A stretch of 64,000 nucleotides of DNA from Alteriqipengyuania flavescens (GCF_030406725.1 NZ_CP129107.1:1488001-1552000), one strand, 5' to 3'. Counted from the stretch's first letter, positions 35,099 through 46,059 are shown. Program-made: numbers and translations. Notes: generated by a model not told the origin, from the letters alone.

Positions 35099-36276
35099 GC
35101 GCGGCGCGCCAGTGAGGTATCGAACGACTGCCCGACCATTCCGCCCTGCGCGATCTCGTCCACGCGCCGCTCGGCATGGCCCGGCCCGCGGCGCAGCCAC
35201 AGTGCGATGCCGGTCCACAGGACCCAGATCGTCAGCAGCGTCATCGCCGCCCAGACCAGCTTCAGCACCAGTCCGCCGTAATCGCCGAAATGCAGCGGCT
35301 TCGACAGCATCAGCGCCTGGTTGAGTGCGGGCATGTCGCGCGCGTCGGTCAGCTCGCCGGTGCGGGCATCGACCAGAGCAGGCGTCAGAAGGTTCTGCGT
35401 CAATGCGCGGTCGCCCTGGAAGAAGATCGCATAATGCTGTGCGGTGCTCCAGTCGCCGCCGGGAAAGCCGATGAATTGCGGCGAACGGCCGGGAAGCGCG
35501 GCCTGTGCGGAAGCCATCGCCGTATCGAGCGAGCCGTATTGCGCTGGCGGCAACGGCGCCGCATCGACGTAGCGCGCGGTCATTTCAGCCAGCTCGCCGT
35601 TTTGCCAGCTTTCCGTCAGCGGATCGGCCAATGCGTTGATGATGCCGGTAGCGCCCACCACCAGCATCCAACCCAAGGCCACCATGCCCACGAGATTGTG
35701 CCGGTCCAGCGTGCGGACCCGTGCGCTTCGTTTCTCTCGCAGAGTGCCGAAACGCAGGCGCCGCATGAAAGGGGCGTAAAGAACGACGCCCGAAATCAGG
35801 GCAAGCACGAACAGGAAACCCATGGCGCCGAGGAACAGCATGCCCGGCAGGCCGAGGAAGAGATCGGTATGCAGCGCGAGCATGAAATCCAGGAAGCCGC
35901 CGGTGGGTGCAGGGCCGAGCGATGTGCCGGTCGTGCGGTCGAAAAACAGCAGCGTCATGTCGCTGCCCGGCGCGTCGGGTGCGGAGCCGGTGGTGACGGT
36001 CAGAAGCGGGCTGTCCTGGCTGAAGGCCATGAACAGCGGCACTTCGCCGGGTCGGTCCGCCAGCGCGGTCTGCAACATCGTATCGAGCGGCAGACCTGCA
36101 TCGGCCGAAGGCGGGCCGGCAAGCGATGCTTCGTAATCCTCGCCCAGCGCGGCGTCGATCTCGTCATGGAAGATAAGCGGCAGGCCTGTCGCGCAAAGCA
36201 TCAACAGAAAGGCCGTAGCCACGAGGCTTGCCCACTTGTGGACCAGATACCAGAATCGAATGCTGCGCCGCGTCAT
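35095..36276 (-). CDS. PepSY-associated membrane protein, siderophore-iron reductase type
   Basis: A 393-residue inner-membrane protein with four helices in the PepSY-TM (PiuB-like) plan. The first helix follows RFWYLVHKWASLVATAFLLM, where a heme-ligand histidine is expected. The second is near FLDFMLALHTDLFLGLPGMLF with HTDLF, the third near RVRTLDRHNLVGMVALGWML, and the last near SKPLHFGDYGGLVLKLVWAA. The periplasmic loops carry PepSY-like repeats. Related proteins reduce ferric siderophores in the periplasm. It is the first gene of the operon, 33 bp downstream of a Fur-like box. Confidence 0.9.
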   Translation of the reverse strand: MTRRSIRFWYLVHKWASLVATAFLLMLCATGLPLIFHDEIDAALGEDYEASLAGPPSADAGLPLDTMLQTALADRPGEVPLFMAFSQDSPLLTVTTGSAPDAPGSDMTLLFFDRTTGTSLGPAPTGGFLDFMLALHTDLFLGLPGMLFLGAMGFLFVLALISGVVLYAPFMRRLRFGTLREKRSARVRTLDRHNLVGMVALGWMLVVGATGIINALADPLTESWQNGELAEMTARYVDAAPLPPAQYGSLDTAMASAQAALPGRSPQFIGFPGGDWSTAQHYAIFFQGDRALTQNLLTPALVDARTGELTDARDMPALNQALMLSKPLHFGDYGGLVLKLVWAAMTLLTIWVLWTGIALWLRRGPGHAERRVDEIAQGGMVGQSFDTSLARRA

Positions 36277-36309
36277 GGGGCCGGCCTAATGTGGGTCGCA
36301 GTGACCGTC

Positions 36310-36334
36310 AATGATAATAGTTCGCAATAGCAAT
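36310..36334 (-). promoter_or_regulatory. Fur-like operator of the PepSY/TonB-receptor operon
   Basis: On the minus strand the site reads TGCTATTGCGAACTATTATC followed by ATT. It resembles the Fur consensus of alternating TGC/GCGAA and ATTATCATT half sites. It lies about 35 bp upstream of the PepSY start codon, in the promoter position. Assignment by sequence and context. Confidence 0.55.
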
Positions 36335-36370
36335 TTTGACGGGTCTTTGAGATTTCCCTACATCGCGCCT

Positions 36371-36380
36371 TATTATCATT
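36371..36380. promoter_or_regulatory. second Fur-type half site
   Basis: TATTATCATT is the exact reverse complement of AATGATAATA at 36310-36319, 51 bp away. The pair of inverted half sites may widen the region bound by Fur or simply be a second weak box. This is inference. Confidence 0.35.
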
Positions 36381-36462
36381 CACGGCCCGTTTTCCTTCGC
36401 GGCCCGCACTTTTCCTCGTCCATCCCCTTGCCCCCCTTGCGGGCGACCCCTCTTTCCACGCG

Positions 36463-36625
36463 GAGTGACGTTTCGGCGCATCTGCGGGTGACGGTTCGCG
36501 TTTCGCAAGGTGACGGTTTCGCGGCGGCAGGGTCACGCTCTTGCGGTGCAGGGTCACGCCCCGCACGCGTCTGGTGACGGTGTTGCGCGCAAGGTTACGC
36601 AATCGCGGGCAACGGTCACGGTTTC
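36463..36625. repeat. array of eight GGTSACG motifs spaced about 21 bp apart
   Basis: The core GTNACG occurs at 36465, 36488, 36510, 36532, 36553, 36574, 36594 and 36615, with spacings of 23, 22, 22, 21, 21, 20 and 21 bp. The units share GGT(G/C)ACG followed by a TTCGC/TTGCG-like tail. The spacing is close to two turns of B-DNA, so all copies would face one side of the helix. The array lies between the iron operon (start 36276) and the 3' end of rimO (36704). No convincing gene covers it, although a 21-bp period leaves all frames partly open. Confidence 0.75.
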
Positions 36626-36703
36626 GGGCGATTTGCCCCTGAACCGTGTTCCATGTGTGCCATCTCGTCGCCCTATCGCTTCGCTACTTGAGGGCGGGAG
36701 CCA

Positions 36704-38122
36704 TCAAACAGGGTCAGCAATCACCCCGTAGAGGTCGTGCGCGTCGGCGTCTTCGACCTGCACCTGCACGATGTCGCCCGGCGCCAGGCTGGCGGGCACG
36801 TTGCGCAGGTAGACGGCGCCGTCGATCTCGGGCGCGTCGGCCTGGCTGCGGCCGGTGGCCCCGATGTCGCCGTCCTCGTCGGCCTCCCCCACCTCGTCGA
36901 TGATGACGGGCAGCGTGCGGCCGACCTTGGCAGCGAGCTTGGCGGCGCTGATCCGCTCCGTCACCGCCATCAGCCGGGCATAGCGTTCCTCCTTCACCGC
37001 CTCGGGCACCTGGTCGGGCAGGGCGTTGGCCTGCGCGCCCTCGACCGGTTCGAACTGGAAGGCGCCGACGCGGTCGAGCTGCGCTTCCTCCAGCCAGTCG
37101 AGCAGGTAGGCGAAGTCGTCCTCCGTCTCGCCCGGGAAGCCGACCACGAAGCTCGACCGCACGGCGATGTCGGGGCAGATCGCGCGCCAGTCGGCCAGCC
37201 GCGCCAGCACCTTCGCCTCGTTCGCGGGGCGCTTCATGCGCTTGAGGACGGAGGGCGCGGCGTGCTGGAACGGGATGTCGAGATAGGGCGTCAGCAGCCC
37301 TTCGGCCATCAGCGGGATGACCTGGTCGACGTGCGGGTAGGGGTAGACGTAGTGGAGGCGCACCCACGGCGGGGTGCCGTCTCCGGTATCGAGCTGGCCG
37401 AGCTCGCGGGCGAGGTCGGTCATGTGGGCGCGGACTTCGCGGCCCTTCCAGGTCCGGGGGGCGTGCCGCGTATCGACACCGTAGGCGGAGGTGTCCTGGC
37501 TGATGACAAGCAGCTCGCGCGTGCCGGCGGCGACCAGCTTCTCCGCCTCGCGCAGGACCGCGTCGATGCGGCGGCTGGCCAGCTTCCCGCGCAGGTCGGG
37601 GATGATGCAGAACGCGCAGGAGTGGTTACACCCCTCGCTGATCTTGAGGTAGGAGTAGTGGCGCGGGGTGAGCTTGACCATCTGGTCCGCGCTACCGCTT
37701 CGCTGCTTGAGCGCATCGGGTTGCGGGATCAGGTCGACGAAGGGGCCCTGCGATGGCGGCGCATGGGTGTGCACCGCCTCCACCACCTGTTCGTACTGGT
37801 GGGCGCCAGTTACGGCGAGGACCTGCGGATGGGCGGCGCGGATGGCGTCGGCCTCCTCGCCCATGCAGCCGGTCACGATTACGCGACCGTTCTCCGCGAT
37901 CGCCTCGCCGATGGCGGCAAGGCTCTCCTCCTTGGCGGAGTCGAGGAAGCCGCAGGTGTTGACGAGCACCACGTCGGCCCCGGCATAGTCGGCGCTCATG
38001 GCATAGCCATCGGCACGCAGGCGGGTGAGGATGCGCTCGGAATCGACCAGCGCCTTGGGGCAGCCGAGGCTGACCATGCCGACGCGGGGGGCTTGCCTGA
38101 TGGAAGTTGGTGTGGTGGCCAT
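36704..38122 (-). CDS. rimO: ribosomal protein S12 methylthiotransferase RimO
   Basis: A 472-residue radical-SAM enzyme that adds a methylthio group to the conserved aspartate of S12. The N-terminal MTTase domain has [39 protein letters not shown] and [14 protein letters not shown], with three cluster cysteines. The radical-SAM motif is [20 protein letters not shown] (CxxxCxxC, near residue 165). The C-terminal TRAM domain ends [27 protein letters not shown] distinguishes RimO from MiaB. ATG 38122 is the start. Confidence 0.95.
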   Translation of the reverse strand: MATTPTSIRQAPRVGMVSLGCPKALVDSERILTRLRADGYAMSADYAGADVVLVNTCGFLDSAKEESLAAIGEAIAENGRVIVTGCMGEEADAIRAAHPQVLAVTGAHQYEQVVEAVHTHAPPSQGPFVDLIPQPDALKQRSGSADQMVKLTPRHYSYLKISEGCNHSCAFCIIPDLRGKLASRRIDAVLREAEKLVAAGTRELLVISQDTSAYGVDTRHAPRTWKGREVRAHMTDLARELGQLDTGDGTPPWVRLHYVYPYPHVDQVIPLMAEGLLTPYLDIPFQHAAPSVLKRMKRPANEAKVLARLADWRAICPDIAVRSSFVVGFPGETEDDFAYLLDWLEEAQLDRVGAFQFEPVEGAQANALPDQVPEAVKEERYARLMAVTERISAAKLAAKVGRTLPVIIDEVGEADEDGDIGATGRSQADAPEIDGAVYLRNVPASLAPGDIVQVQVEDADAHDLYGVIADPV

Positions 38123-38196
38123 GGCGCGCGCCCCTACACCCAAGTGGCCGAATGCGCTAGCGGGAGTGTGGGCCGCTAGGGCAAGGAGATTGGGTG

Positions 38197-38595
38197 ATGG
38201 GTGAAATGGGCTTGCTGCCGATCGTGCTGGCGACGCTGGCGTTCTTCATCTTCGGGGCGCTGTGGTACGGCCCGCTGTTCAGCAAGGTGTGGCAGCGCGA
38301 GGCGGGTTTGAGCGAAGAGGCGATCCGCGGCGGCAACATGGCGATGATCTTCGGCCTCGCCTTCCTGTTCGAGATGCTGGTGGTGACCACCCTGGCCCAC
38401 ACCGTGGCGCGCACGGGCGCCTCGGATCGGGCGACGATGATGATGGCGGTGGGCTTCGGCGCCACGATCATGGTGCCGGCGATCGGCATCAACTACCTGT
38501 TCCAGCGCCGCTCCGCCAAGCTGTTCGCGATCGATGCGGGGCACTTCATCATCGGCATGGCAATCGTCGGCGCGGTGCTGATCGCCTGGCGGTAG
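38197..38595 (+). CDS. DUF1761 family membrane protein
   Basis: A 132-residue protein with four hydrophobic helices. The opening [20 protein letters not shown] is the DUF1761 hallmark (G..WYGP.F). It continues with [10 protein letters not shown], a second helix [20 protein letters not shown], and later [20 protein letters not shown] and the [17 protein letters not shown] end. Function unknown. ATG 38197 is preferred to the GTG one codon upstream. Confidence 0.82.
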   Translation: MGEMGLLPIVLATLAFFIFGALWYGPLFSKVWQREAGLSEEAIRGGNMAMIFGLAFLFEMLVVTTLAHTVARTGASDRATMMMAVGFGATIMVPAIGINYLFQRRSAKLFAIDAGHFIIGMAIVGAVLIAWR

Positions 38596-38602
38596 CGGGC
38601 GC

Positions 38603-39676
38603 TCAGGCGCTTTCGCCTTCGAGGATCTCGGCGAGATCCTCCCCGCTCGAACACGGCGCGATCTCGACGATGATGTCGTCTGCCACCAGGGCCTCGGCCT
38701 CCGGCTCCCAGTATCCGAAGGCGATCCCGTCGCGGTAGATGCGAAGGCCACGGCCGCCGGTTTCCAGTTCGGAGAGCGGGCGTCCGACCTCGGTCTGGCG
38801 CACCGGGCGCTCGATCAGCTGGACGCGGCCCGTGACGCTGGCGAGGTCGGCAAGGTATTCGGCAATATGCGCGCCCTGCGCACTGCCGGCGAGAAGCAAG
38901 CCGGTGAAGCGCACCGGGTTGATGACATTGTCCGCCCCCGCCTGCCGCGCAAGCAGCTCGTTATCGGCAGCGCGCACGACCACGCTGATCGGCGTTTTCG
39001 GGGCGAGGTGGCGAACGGTCAGCACGATCAGGATGCTGGCATCGTCACGTCCGGCGGATACCAGCACGGTGCGCGCCTTGTCGATCTTCACCGCGATCAG
39101 GTTCTCGTCGCGGCTGGCATCGGCGGTCATGACGTTACAGCCCATCGCCTCGGCCAAGGCGAGACGTTCGGAATTACCATCGAGCACGACGATCGAGCTG
39201 GGATCGGTTCCCCGTTCGATCAGCTCCGCCACGGCTTCCGAACCGCTGACGCCGAAGCCGAGGACGACCACGTGGTTTTCCAAGCTTTCCTGGATACGGT
39301 TCATGCGCCATTTCTCCCATGTGCGCTTGATGACGAAATTGTAGGCGGTGCCCACGAAGATGAACAGCACCAGCACCCGCACCGGCGTCACGATCAGCCC
39401 TTCGACCAGCCGCGCGCGGTCGCTGACCGGGGCGATATCGCCGAAGCCGGTGGTCGTGATCGATATCATCGTGAAATAGATCACGTCGAGGAAGCTGACC
39501 TCACCGTCGAGATTGTCGACCAGCCCGTCGCGATCCCACCAGTGGATCATGATGACGACGAAGATCAACGTCGCCGCGGTGCCCAGGCGGATGCCGACAT
39601 CGGCCCATACGGGCAATTTGACCGCGCGGCGCAGCGGTTCGCGCTGCAACTGGGCGTTGGACTGGGACAGGCGCAT
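38603..39676 (-). CDS. potassium channel with RCK (TrkA-N) domain
   Basis: A 357-residue ion channel. Two transmembrane helices (about 28-48 and 91-113) flank a pore helix and filter ITTTGFGD (residues 73-80). Here the usual TVGYG is TTGFG, a variant seen in some prokaryotic channels. An RCK/TrkA-N domain follows (HVVVLGFGVSGSEAVAEL at about 135), with LDGNSERLALAEAMG as the acidic strand end. A TrkA-C-like segment (RPLSELETGGRGLRIYRDG, about 300-320) ends the protein. The family gates K+ flux through nucleotides or ligands bound to RCK. It overlaps the M23 peptidase gene by 1 bp, so it is translationally close to it. Confidence 0.9.
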   Translation of the reverse strand: MRLSQSNAQLQREPLRRAVKLPVWADVGIRLGTAATLIFVVIMIHWWDRDGLVDNLDGEVSFLDVIYFTMISITTTGFGDIAPVSDRARLVEGLIVTPVRVLVLFIFVGTAYNFVIKRTWEKWRMNRIQESLENHVVVLGFGVSGSEAVAELIERGTDPSSIVVLDGNSERLALAEAMGCNVMTADASRDENLIAVKIDKARTVLVSAGRDDASILIVLTVRHLAPKTPISVVVRAADNELLARQAGADNVINPVRFTGLLLAGSAQGAHIAEYLADLASVTGRVQLIERPVRQTEVGRPLSELETGGRGLRIYRDGIAFGYWEPEAEALVADDIIVEIAPCSSGEDLAEILEGESA

Positions 39677-40457
39677 CAGTCGTCGCTGTCGCCGAGGAAG
39701 GTTGCGGGATCGACCGGGCGGCGATCCTTGCGGATTTCGAAATGGAGTTCGGGGCGCTCGGCCGTGCCGCTTTGCCCGCCGAGGCCGAGCCGCTCGCCGG
39801 CGCGGATCGGCTCGCCCTTCTTAACGGTGATCGAGCCGAGATGGCCGTAGACCGTGTGGAAGCCACCGGGATGTTCGATGACTACCAGATTGCCGAACCG
39901 GCGCGGTTCTTCCCCGGCGAAGATCACCGTGCCGCTGGCCGCCGCGCGGATCATGTCGCCCTCCCTCACGGCGAAGTCCCAGCCTTCGTGGCCGCCGCCG
40001 TCGGGCCGCCGGCGCCAGTCGAGCAGGACGGTGCCATCGTGCGGTCGGCGGAAATGCGGGCGTGAGGGCGCGGCGGCGCGCTGGGCCCGCGCGCGCGGGA
40101 TGACGGCGGGAATGATCAGCCGCTGGCCGACCCTTATGGTGCCGTCGGCGCCAATATTGTTGGCGGTGCGGATCGCGCTCCATGACACCCCGTAGCGGTT
40201 GGCGATGCCTAGCCCGGTTTCGCCCGACCTTACGCGGTGGATGCGCTGGCGCGGGATCACCAGCTTCTGGCCGACGCGCACGCCATAGGGTTCGGCGATG
40301 CCGTTCGCGGCAGCGATCACGCTCATCGAAACGCCCGCGTTCTCGGCAATCTGGCTGAGCGTTTCGCCGGGCTTCACGACGTGTTCTGTCTCGGTCGCAG
40401 GATCGCCCATTGCCAGCAGCAGCGGCGCTGCAAACAGCATGGCAAGGGCGCGGCGCA

Positions 40458-40461
<4 letters not shown>
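39676..40461 (-). CDS. LysM/M23 peptidase, NlpD-like murein hydrolase regulator
   Basis: A 261-residue exported protein: signal peptide (about residues 1-18), two LysM repeats (TEHVVKPGETLSQIAENAGV at about 25-70; IHRVRSGETGLGIANRYGVS at about 73-118), and a C-terminal LytM/M23 domain. The metallopeptidase ligands are present: GHEGWDFAVREG, GFHTVYGHL and ERPELHFEIRK, so it may be catalytically active, unlike NlpD itself. It follows surE, as nlpD does in many bacteria. The family cuts or regulates peptidoglycan cleavage in the periplasm. Confidence 0.9.
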
Positions 40462-42869
<2,408 letters not shown>

Positions 42870-42892
42870 TCCAGCGAAATTCGAACAGGAAG

Positions 42893-42918
42893 CGCCTCGG
42901 CCAGCGCCGGGGCGTTTT
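42893..42918 (+). terminator. rho-independent terminator
   Basis: A 9-bp stem (CGCCTCGGC with GCCGGGGCG, one G-T pair) and a 4-nt loop is followed by TTTT. It is placed to end the small gene at 42609-42869. Confidence 0.7.
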
Positions 42919-42944
42919 CGTATATGGCCGGCATGTCCGGGGAG

Positions 42945-42995
42945 TGGTGGGCGCGGCAAGGAGTGAACTTGCGACCCCATCCGTGTGACGGATGA
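42945..42995 (-). other. 3' tRNA-Val fragment (candidate att site, left island end)
   Basis: Read on the minus strand, this is the 3' two-thirds of a tRNA-Val(CAC): anticodon stem-loop, variable region, T arm with loop TTCACTC, acceptor 3' strand CGCGCCC, then ACCA. The D arm and 5' acceptor strand are absent. It matches the intact tRNA at 57310-57384 in the same orientation with few changes. The anticodon stem differs by a compensated pair (CATCC/GGATG instead of CACCC/GGGTG). This is the pattern left at the far end of an element integrated into a tRNA 3' end. Confidence 0.75.
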
Positions 42996-43058
42996 GGATA
43001 ACGGAAATCTGCGGTTTCTGGAAGTGAGAAAAGCTAACAAAAACAATATCTGATGCCC

Positions 43059-43107
43059 GCCGATGTTCGCTGCTGTCCACCCAAGTTTTCATGTTTTTTT
43101 TCATGGA
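43059..43107. repeat. 49-bp imperfect direct repeat, left copy
   Basis: It begins GCCGATGTTCGC and ends TCATGGA. It matches 57227-57275 over the same length in the same orientation with a handful of differences. It lies just inside the left tRNA fragment. Its position at both island ends suggests an integrase arm site or part of the att region. Confidence 0.75.
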
Positions 43108-43136
43108 TTTTAGGATGGCGATTCCGAATGCCAGAT

Positions 43137-43191
43137 AAGCAATGGCCTGCTTCGCTACGCCCTACGGGCTCCGCTACGCAGCCCATTGCTT
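43137..43191. repeat. 55-bp imperfect palindrome
   Basis: The ends AAGCAATGG and CCATTGCTT are perfectly complementary. The interior is partly so, with two CGCTACGC units around a CCTACGGGCTCC centre. It lies within the left island end, in a stretch with no gene. It could be a protein-binding site, a mobile-element end or a structured transcript; nothing more can be said. Confidence 0.55.
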
Positions 43192-43259
43192 CAACCGCGC
43201 TTAAGCGCAAAACAACCGCCCGGCTCTAATCCCAGCTGGGGGTCACGTCATAGCCCTTG

Positions 43260-43570
43260 CCGCTGAACGCTGATGGCGTCGGCGGCGATCCATCGCCATG
43301 GACCGCGCGGGGGGTCTTTCTTTCGATGGAGCTTGCCGCCCACCGAGACTGCATCGGCCACTGTCCGACTGCACGATCGCCATTCGAGACGTCGCTCACG
43401 TTGGCGCCGCACCCGCGCAGATGCTGCACCAGGCAGGGGCGCAATTGCTGGTGTCCGATGTCAACGCCGCCGCGGCAGCGCGGGTGGCCATCGCGACCGG
43501 CGACACCGTCGTTGGTGCCGCCGGCATCCTCTCGGCCAAGGCGGACATATTCGCTCCCTGTCCGCCGTGT
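43260..43570 (+). pseudogene. Glu/Leu/Phe/Val dehydrogenase remnant, frameshifted
   Basis: Two pieces of an amino-acid dehydrogenase remain in different frames. The first (43260 to about 43350) reads GGDPSPWTARGVFLSMELAA, matching the GDPSPYTA-x-GV region of leucine dehydrogenase. The second (from about 43370) reads TIAIRDVAHVGAAPAQMLHQ then AGAQLLVSDVNAAAAARV and ILSAKADIFAPCP. This matches the Rossmann strand and the D-x-FAPCA motif, with the glycine-rich loop already damaged (DVAHVGA for GLGNVG). The N-terminal half and C-terminus are absent. The fragment overlaps nothing functional and cannot make an enzyme. Confidence 0.75.
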
Positions 43571-43579
43571 GCCGAGGGA

Positions 43580-44431
43580 TCATGTATTCGTCTGGTCGGC
43601 CGGCACATCACTCGGCAAGTTGGCCGCGCCCGTTTTTTCGGAGCATGCCAAACCTTCAGTGCCAAGACCGTAACAGGTCATGGACACTGAACCCATCGAA
43701 TAGCCGCGCACCAGCGGATCAAGGGTTTCGTTGCGGGCAACCGCCATTCCGGCAAGATAAAGCAGCGGAACGAAATGGTCGGGCGTGGGAACCGCCGCGG
43801 CATAATCGGGATGCTCCACAAGGCGCAGCAGATCGCCCGGGTTTTCTGCCAGTTGGCGAACCGCTGCTTCGTCGAAACGCTCTGCCCAGTCGAACGCAAA
43901 ATCGGGCTGGTTCCAGCGCACGGCTCGGAGGTTGTGAACGACATTTCCGCTAGCGACCACCAGGACGCCGCGGTCTTGCAAGGCTGCCAGTCTTGCGCCA
44001 AGGTCAAGATGATAGCTCAGCGGCTTGAGCGCGTTGATCGAGAGCTGCACCACCGGGATGTCGGCCTCAGGGTAGAGGTGCGCGAGCACCGACCACGTTC
44101 CGTGATCGAGACCCCACTGATCCTGGTCGAGACCCACCCACTCGGGCTTCACCAGCTCAACGATCTCTTTCGCGAGGTCCGGATCGCCCTTGGCCGGATA
44201 TTCAAAGTCGAACAGCTCCTGTGGGAAACCGTAGAAATCGTGGATTGTGCGAGGGCGTGCCATGGCCGTCACCGCCGTAGCACCGAAATACCAATGTGCA
44301 GAAACCACGAGGATCGCCTTGGGGCGGGGCAACTCACGCCCGAATGCCCGCCAGGCCGAGGTGTAGCCATTGCTCTCGAGCGTGTTCATCGGGCTTCCGT
44401 GGCCGATAAAGAGTGCGGGCATCCGATCCAT
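43580..44431 (-). CDS. ygiD: DODA-type extradiol dioxygenase, YgiD-like
   Basis: A 283-residue LigB-superfamily protein. The start MPALFIGHGSPMNTLESNGY and the segment ILVVSAHWYFGATAVTAM carry metal-ligand histidines. QWGLDHGTWSVLAHLYPEAD, VVASGNVVHNLRAVRWN and TPDHFVPLLYLAGMA contribute the remaining histidines. E. coli YgiD opens the ring of L-DOPA (4,5-DOPA dioxygenase). The true substrate here is unknown, but a catechol or quinol is likely. It is the first gene inside the left island end, downstream of the aldo/keto reductase on the same strand (150 bp gap). Confidence 0.9.
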   Translation of the reverse strand: MDRMPALFIGHGSPMNTLESNGYTSAWRAFGRELPRPKAILVVSAHWYFGATAVTAMARPRTIHDFYGFPQELFDFEYPAKGDPDLAKEIVELVKPEWVGLDQDQWGLDHGTWSVLAHLYPEADIPVVQLSINALKPLSYHLDLGARLAALQDRGVLVVASGNVVHNLRAVRWNQPDFAFDWAERFDEAAVRQLAENPGDLLRLVEHPDYAAAVPTPDHFVPLLYLAGMAVARNETLDPLVRGYSMGSVSMTCYGLGTEGLACSEKTGAANLPSDVPADQTNT

Positions 44432-44581
44432 AAAAAGACTCCTAGTGGTTCACCTTGCTGCAAGAAGGCTTGCGAAGGATACTTCACGCGCCAGTGGCAG
44501 GCTCAACGAGTTTAAATTCGGCTTCCACCGCCGATCCGGTTTGCGCTCTGTTCCTTCGAGCGATAATATCGTCATCTGATG

Positions 44582-45412
44582 CTAAAGCATCTCGAGCGGA
44601 CGGCGGTCGCGTGGCCTGGGAAATGCCGCGTCGAGTTTCGCAAGCTGAGCGTCGGAAAGAACGATATCGGCGGCCGCACGGTTCTCCCGCACATGGGCGA
44701 CTGAACTCGCTTTCGGGATGGCGATGAGACCATCTTGCCGCAACGTCCACGAAAGTGCGACCTGCACAGGGGTTGCGCCAACCTCGGCTGCAATTTTGTC
44801 GAGAGCGGGGTGGGTAGAAAGTCGTCCCTGCTCGACTGGACTATACGCCATAACCGGTATGTTATGCTCGGCGAGCCACGGCAGCAGGTCCAATTCGGGG
44901 CCTCGCCGGACCAGATTGTAGAGGATCTGATCGGTCACGCAGTCATCCCCGCCCGCAGCGACAAGCTCTTCCATATCGTCGGTATCGAGATTGCTGACAC
45001 CCCAGTGCCGGATCTTTCCTGCCGATTTGAGCGCCTCCATTGCCTCCAATGTCTCAGCGAGCGGCACCGATCCCCGCCAATGGAGCAGGTAGAGGTCCAG
45101 CCGGTCGGTGCCCAGCCGCTTCAGGCTCGCCTCGCACGCACCGGCAAGGCGGGAGCGCGATGCGTTCTGCGGATATGCCTTGCTGACGAGGAACAACTGG
45201 TCGCGAACGCTGCCCAGCGCCTCGGATATCAGCGTTTCCGCCGCACCATCGCCGTACATTTCGGCGGTATCGATGAGCGTCATGCCCAGTTCGACACCGG
45301 CGCGTAGCGCGGCGATCTCATCGGATCGGCGCTCGGCACGTTCGCCCATCTTCCAGGTGCCTTGACCCATTGAAGGAACCACTTCCCCGCCGGGCAATGC
45401 CACGTGTTTCAT
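44582..45412 (-). CDS. aldo/keto reductase
   Basis: A 276-residue NADPH-dependent (alpha/beta)8-barrel reductase. The tetrad is visible: aspartate and tyrosine in LIDTAEMYGDGAAETLISEA (about residues 46-52), lysine in FLVSKAYPQNAS, and histidine in LYLLHWRGSVPLAE. Cofactor binding is in LIAIPKASSVAHVRENRAA. It is close to the 2,5-diketo-gluconate/methylglyoxal reductase-type family. A TetR-family regulator lies 75 bp upstream on the same strand, so control by that regulator is plausible. A role in carbonyl detoxification is inferred from the neighbours. Confidence 0.92.
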   Translation of the reverse strand: MKHVALPGGEVVPSMGQGTWKMGERAERRSDEIAALRAGVELGMTLIDTAEMYGDGAAETLISEALGSVRDQLFLVSKAYPQNASRSRLAGACEASLKRLGTDRLDLYLLHWRGSVPLAETLEAMEALKSAGKIRHWGVSNLDTDDMEELVAAGGDDCVTDQILYNLVRRGPELDLLPWLAEHNIPVMAYSPVEQGRLSTHPALDKIAAEVGATPVQVALSWTLRQDGLIAIPKASSVAHVRENRAAADIVLSDAQLAKLDAAFPRPRDRRPLEML

Positions 45413-45487
45413 GTGCTTTCGTCCTATGAGATGAGTTCGACTGTTCGGTCGCGGGAGGCGGATTGGCAGATGACAACCAAGTAACGA

Positions 45488-46033
45488 TCATATCGCGGCC
45501 GGCCATCGATCGAGTGCCATTTTGGCGATAGAGAGCAGCTCGTCGATCGTAGCGCCGTCGCGCGCCTGAACGGACATGCCTTCCATGACCGTATTGATGA
45601 ATTTGCCTAGCACGGCCGGATCGGTGTTGGCCGCAAGCTCGCCCTGCGCGGCGCCGCGTTGCAGACGCTCGATCAGGAAGGCCTCCGCTGCGAGACGCTT
45701 GTCGCGCAGCAGGCATTCGATGGCGGCGGATGCCGGCGAAACGGCTGCCGCTGCCGAATACATGAAGCAGCCGGCCGGCGTTCCAGGTTCCGAGAATGAT
45801 GACGCCGCTCGTTCCAGCAAGCCTTTGACGGCCTCGTAGGTGGACAACGCCGGATCGTTGATGGGTGCATAGAGGTGGACGCTGAACGTCGCGCCGTAGC
45901 GCTCGATCACCGCCGCAAACAGCCCCGCCTTGTTGCCAAAGGCTGCATAGAGACTGGCGGCGGCGACGCCAGTCTCCGCCACCAGATCGGCCATCGATGT
46001 CGCCTCGTAGCCGCGCTGCCAGAACAGCCGCAC
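45488..46033 (-). CDS. TetR-family regulator, N-terminus short
   Basis: A 181-residue regulator. The HTH is recognisable: LFWQRGYEATSMADLVAETG then VAAASLYAAFGNKAGLFAAV. The C-terminal ligand domain matches the branch with GCFMYSAAAAV (TetR_C). In the open frame upstream of GTG 46033 the sequence SFNPAPSRKAV reads like the normal family N-terminus, but no ATG/GTG/TTG precedes it before a stop. That upstream DNA holds the frmR operator. The protein may start at GTG, losing the first helix turn, or may be a truncated relic. It is divergent from frmR. Confidence 0.72.
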   Translation of the reverse strand: MRLFWQRGYEATSMADLVAETGVAAASLYAAFGNKAGLFAAVIERYGATFSVHLYAPINDPALSTYEAVKGLLERAASSFSEPGTPAGCFMYSAAAAVSPASAAIECLLRDKRLAAEAFLIERLQRGAAQGELAANTDPAVLGKFINTVMEGMSVQARDGATIDELLSIAKMALDRWPAAI

Positions 46034-46059
46034 CGCCTTCCGGCTCGGTGCAGGATTGA

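Noticed and set aside
36273-36602. Open frame with heptad-like repeats across the phased array, minus strand
   Set aside because: A 21-bp period leaves frames open by arithmetic. The sequence runs through Fur-like sites and has no family features, so it is not called as a gene.
36463-36625. CRISPR array
   Set aside because: The repeated core is only 6-8 bp with about 14-bp spacers, and no cas genes are present. It does not fit any CRISPR type.
42945-42995. Functional second tRNA-Val
   Set aside because: The 5' acceptor strand and D arm are absent; only the 3' part is present.
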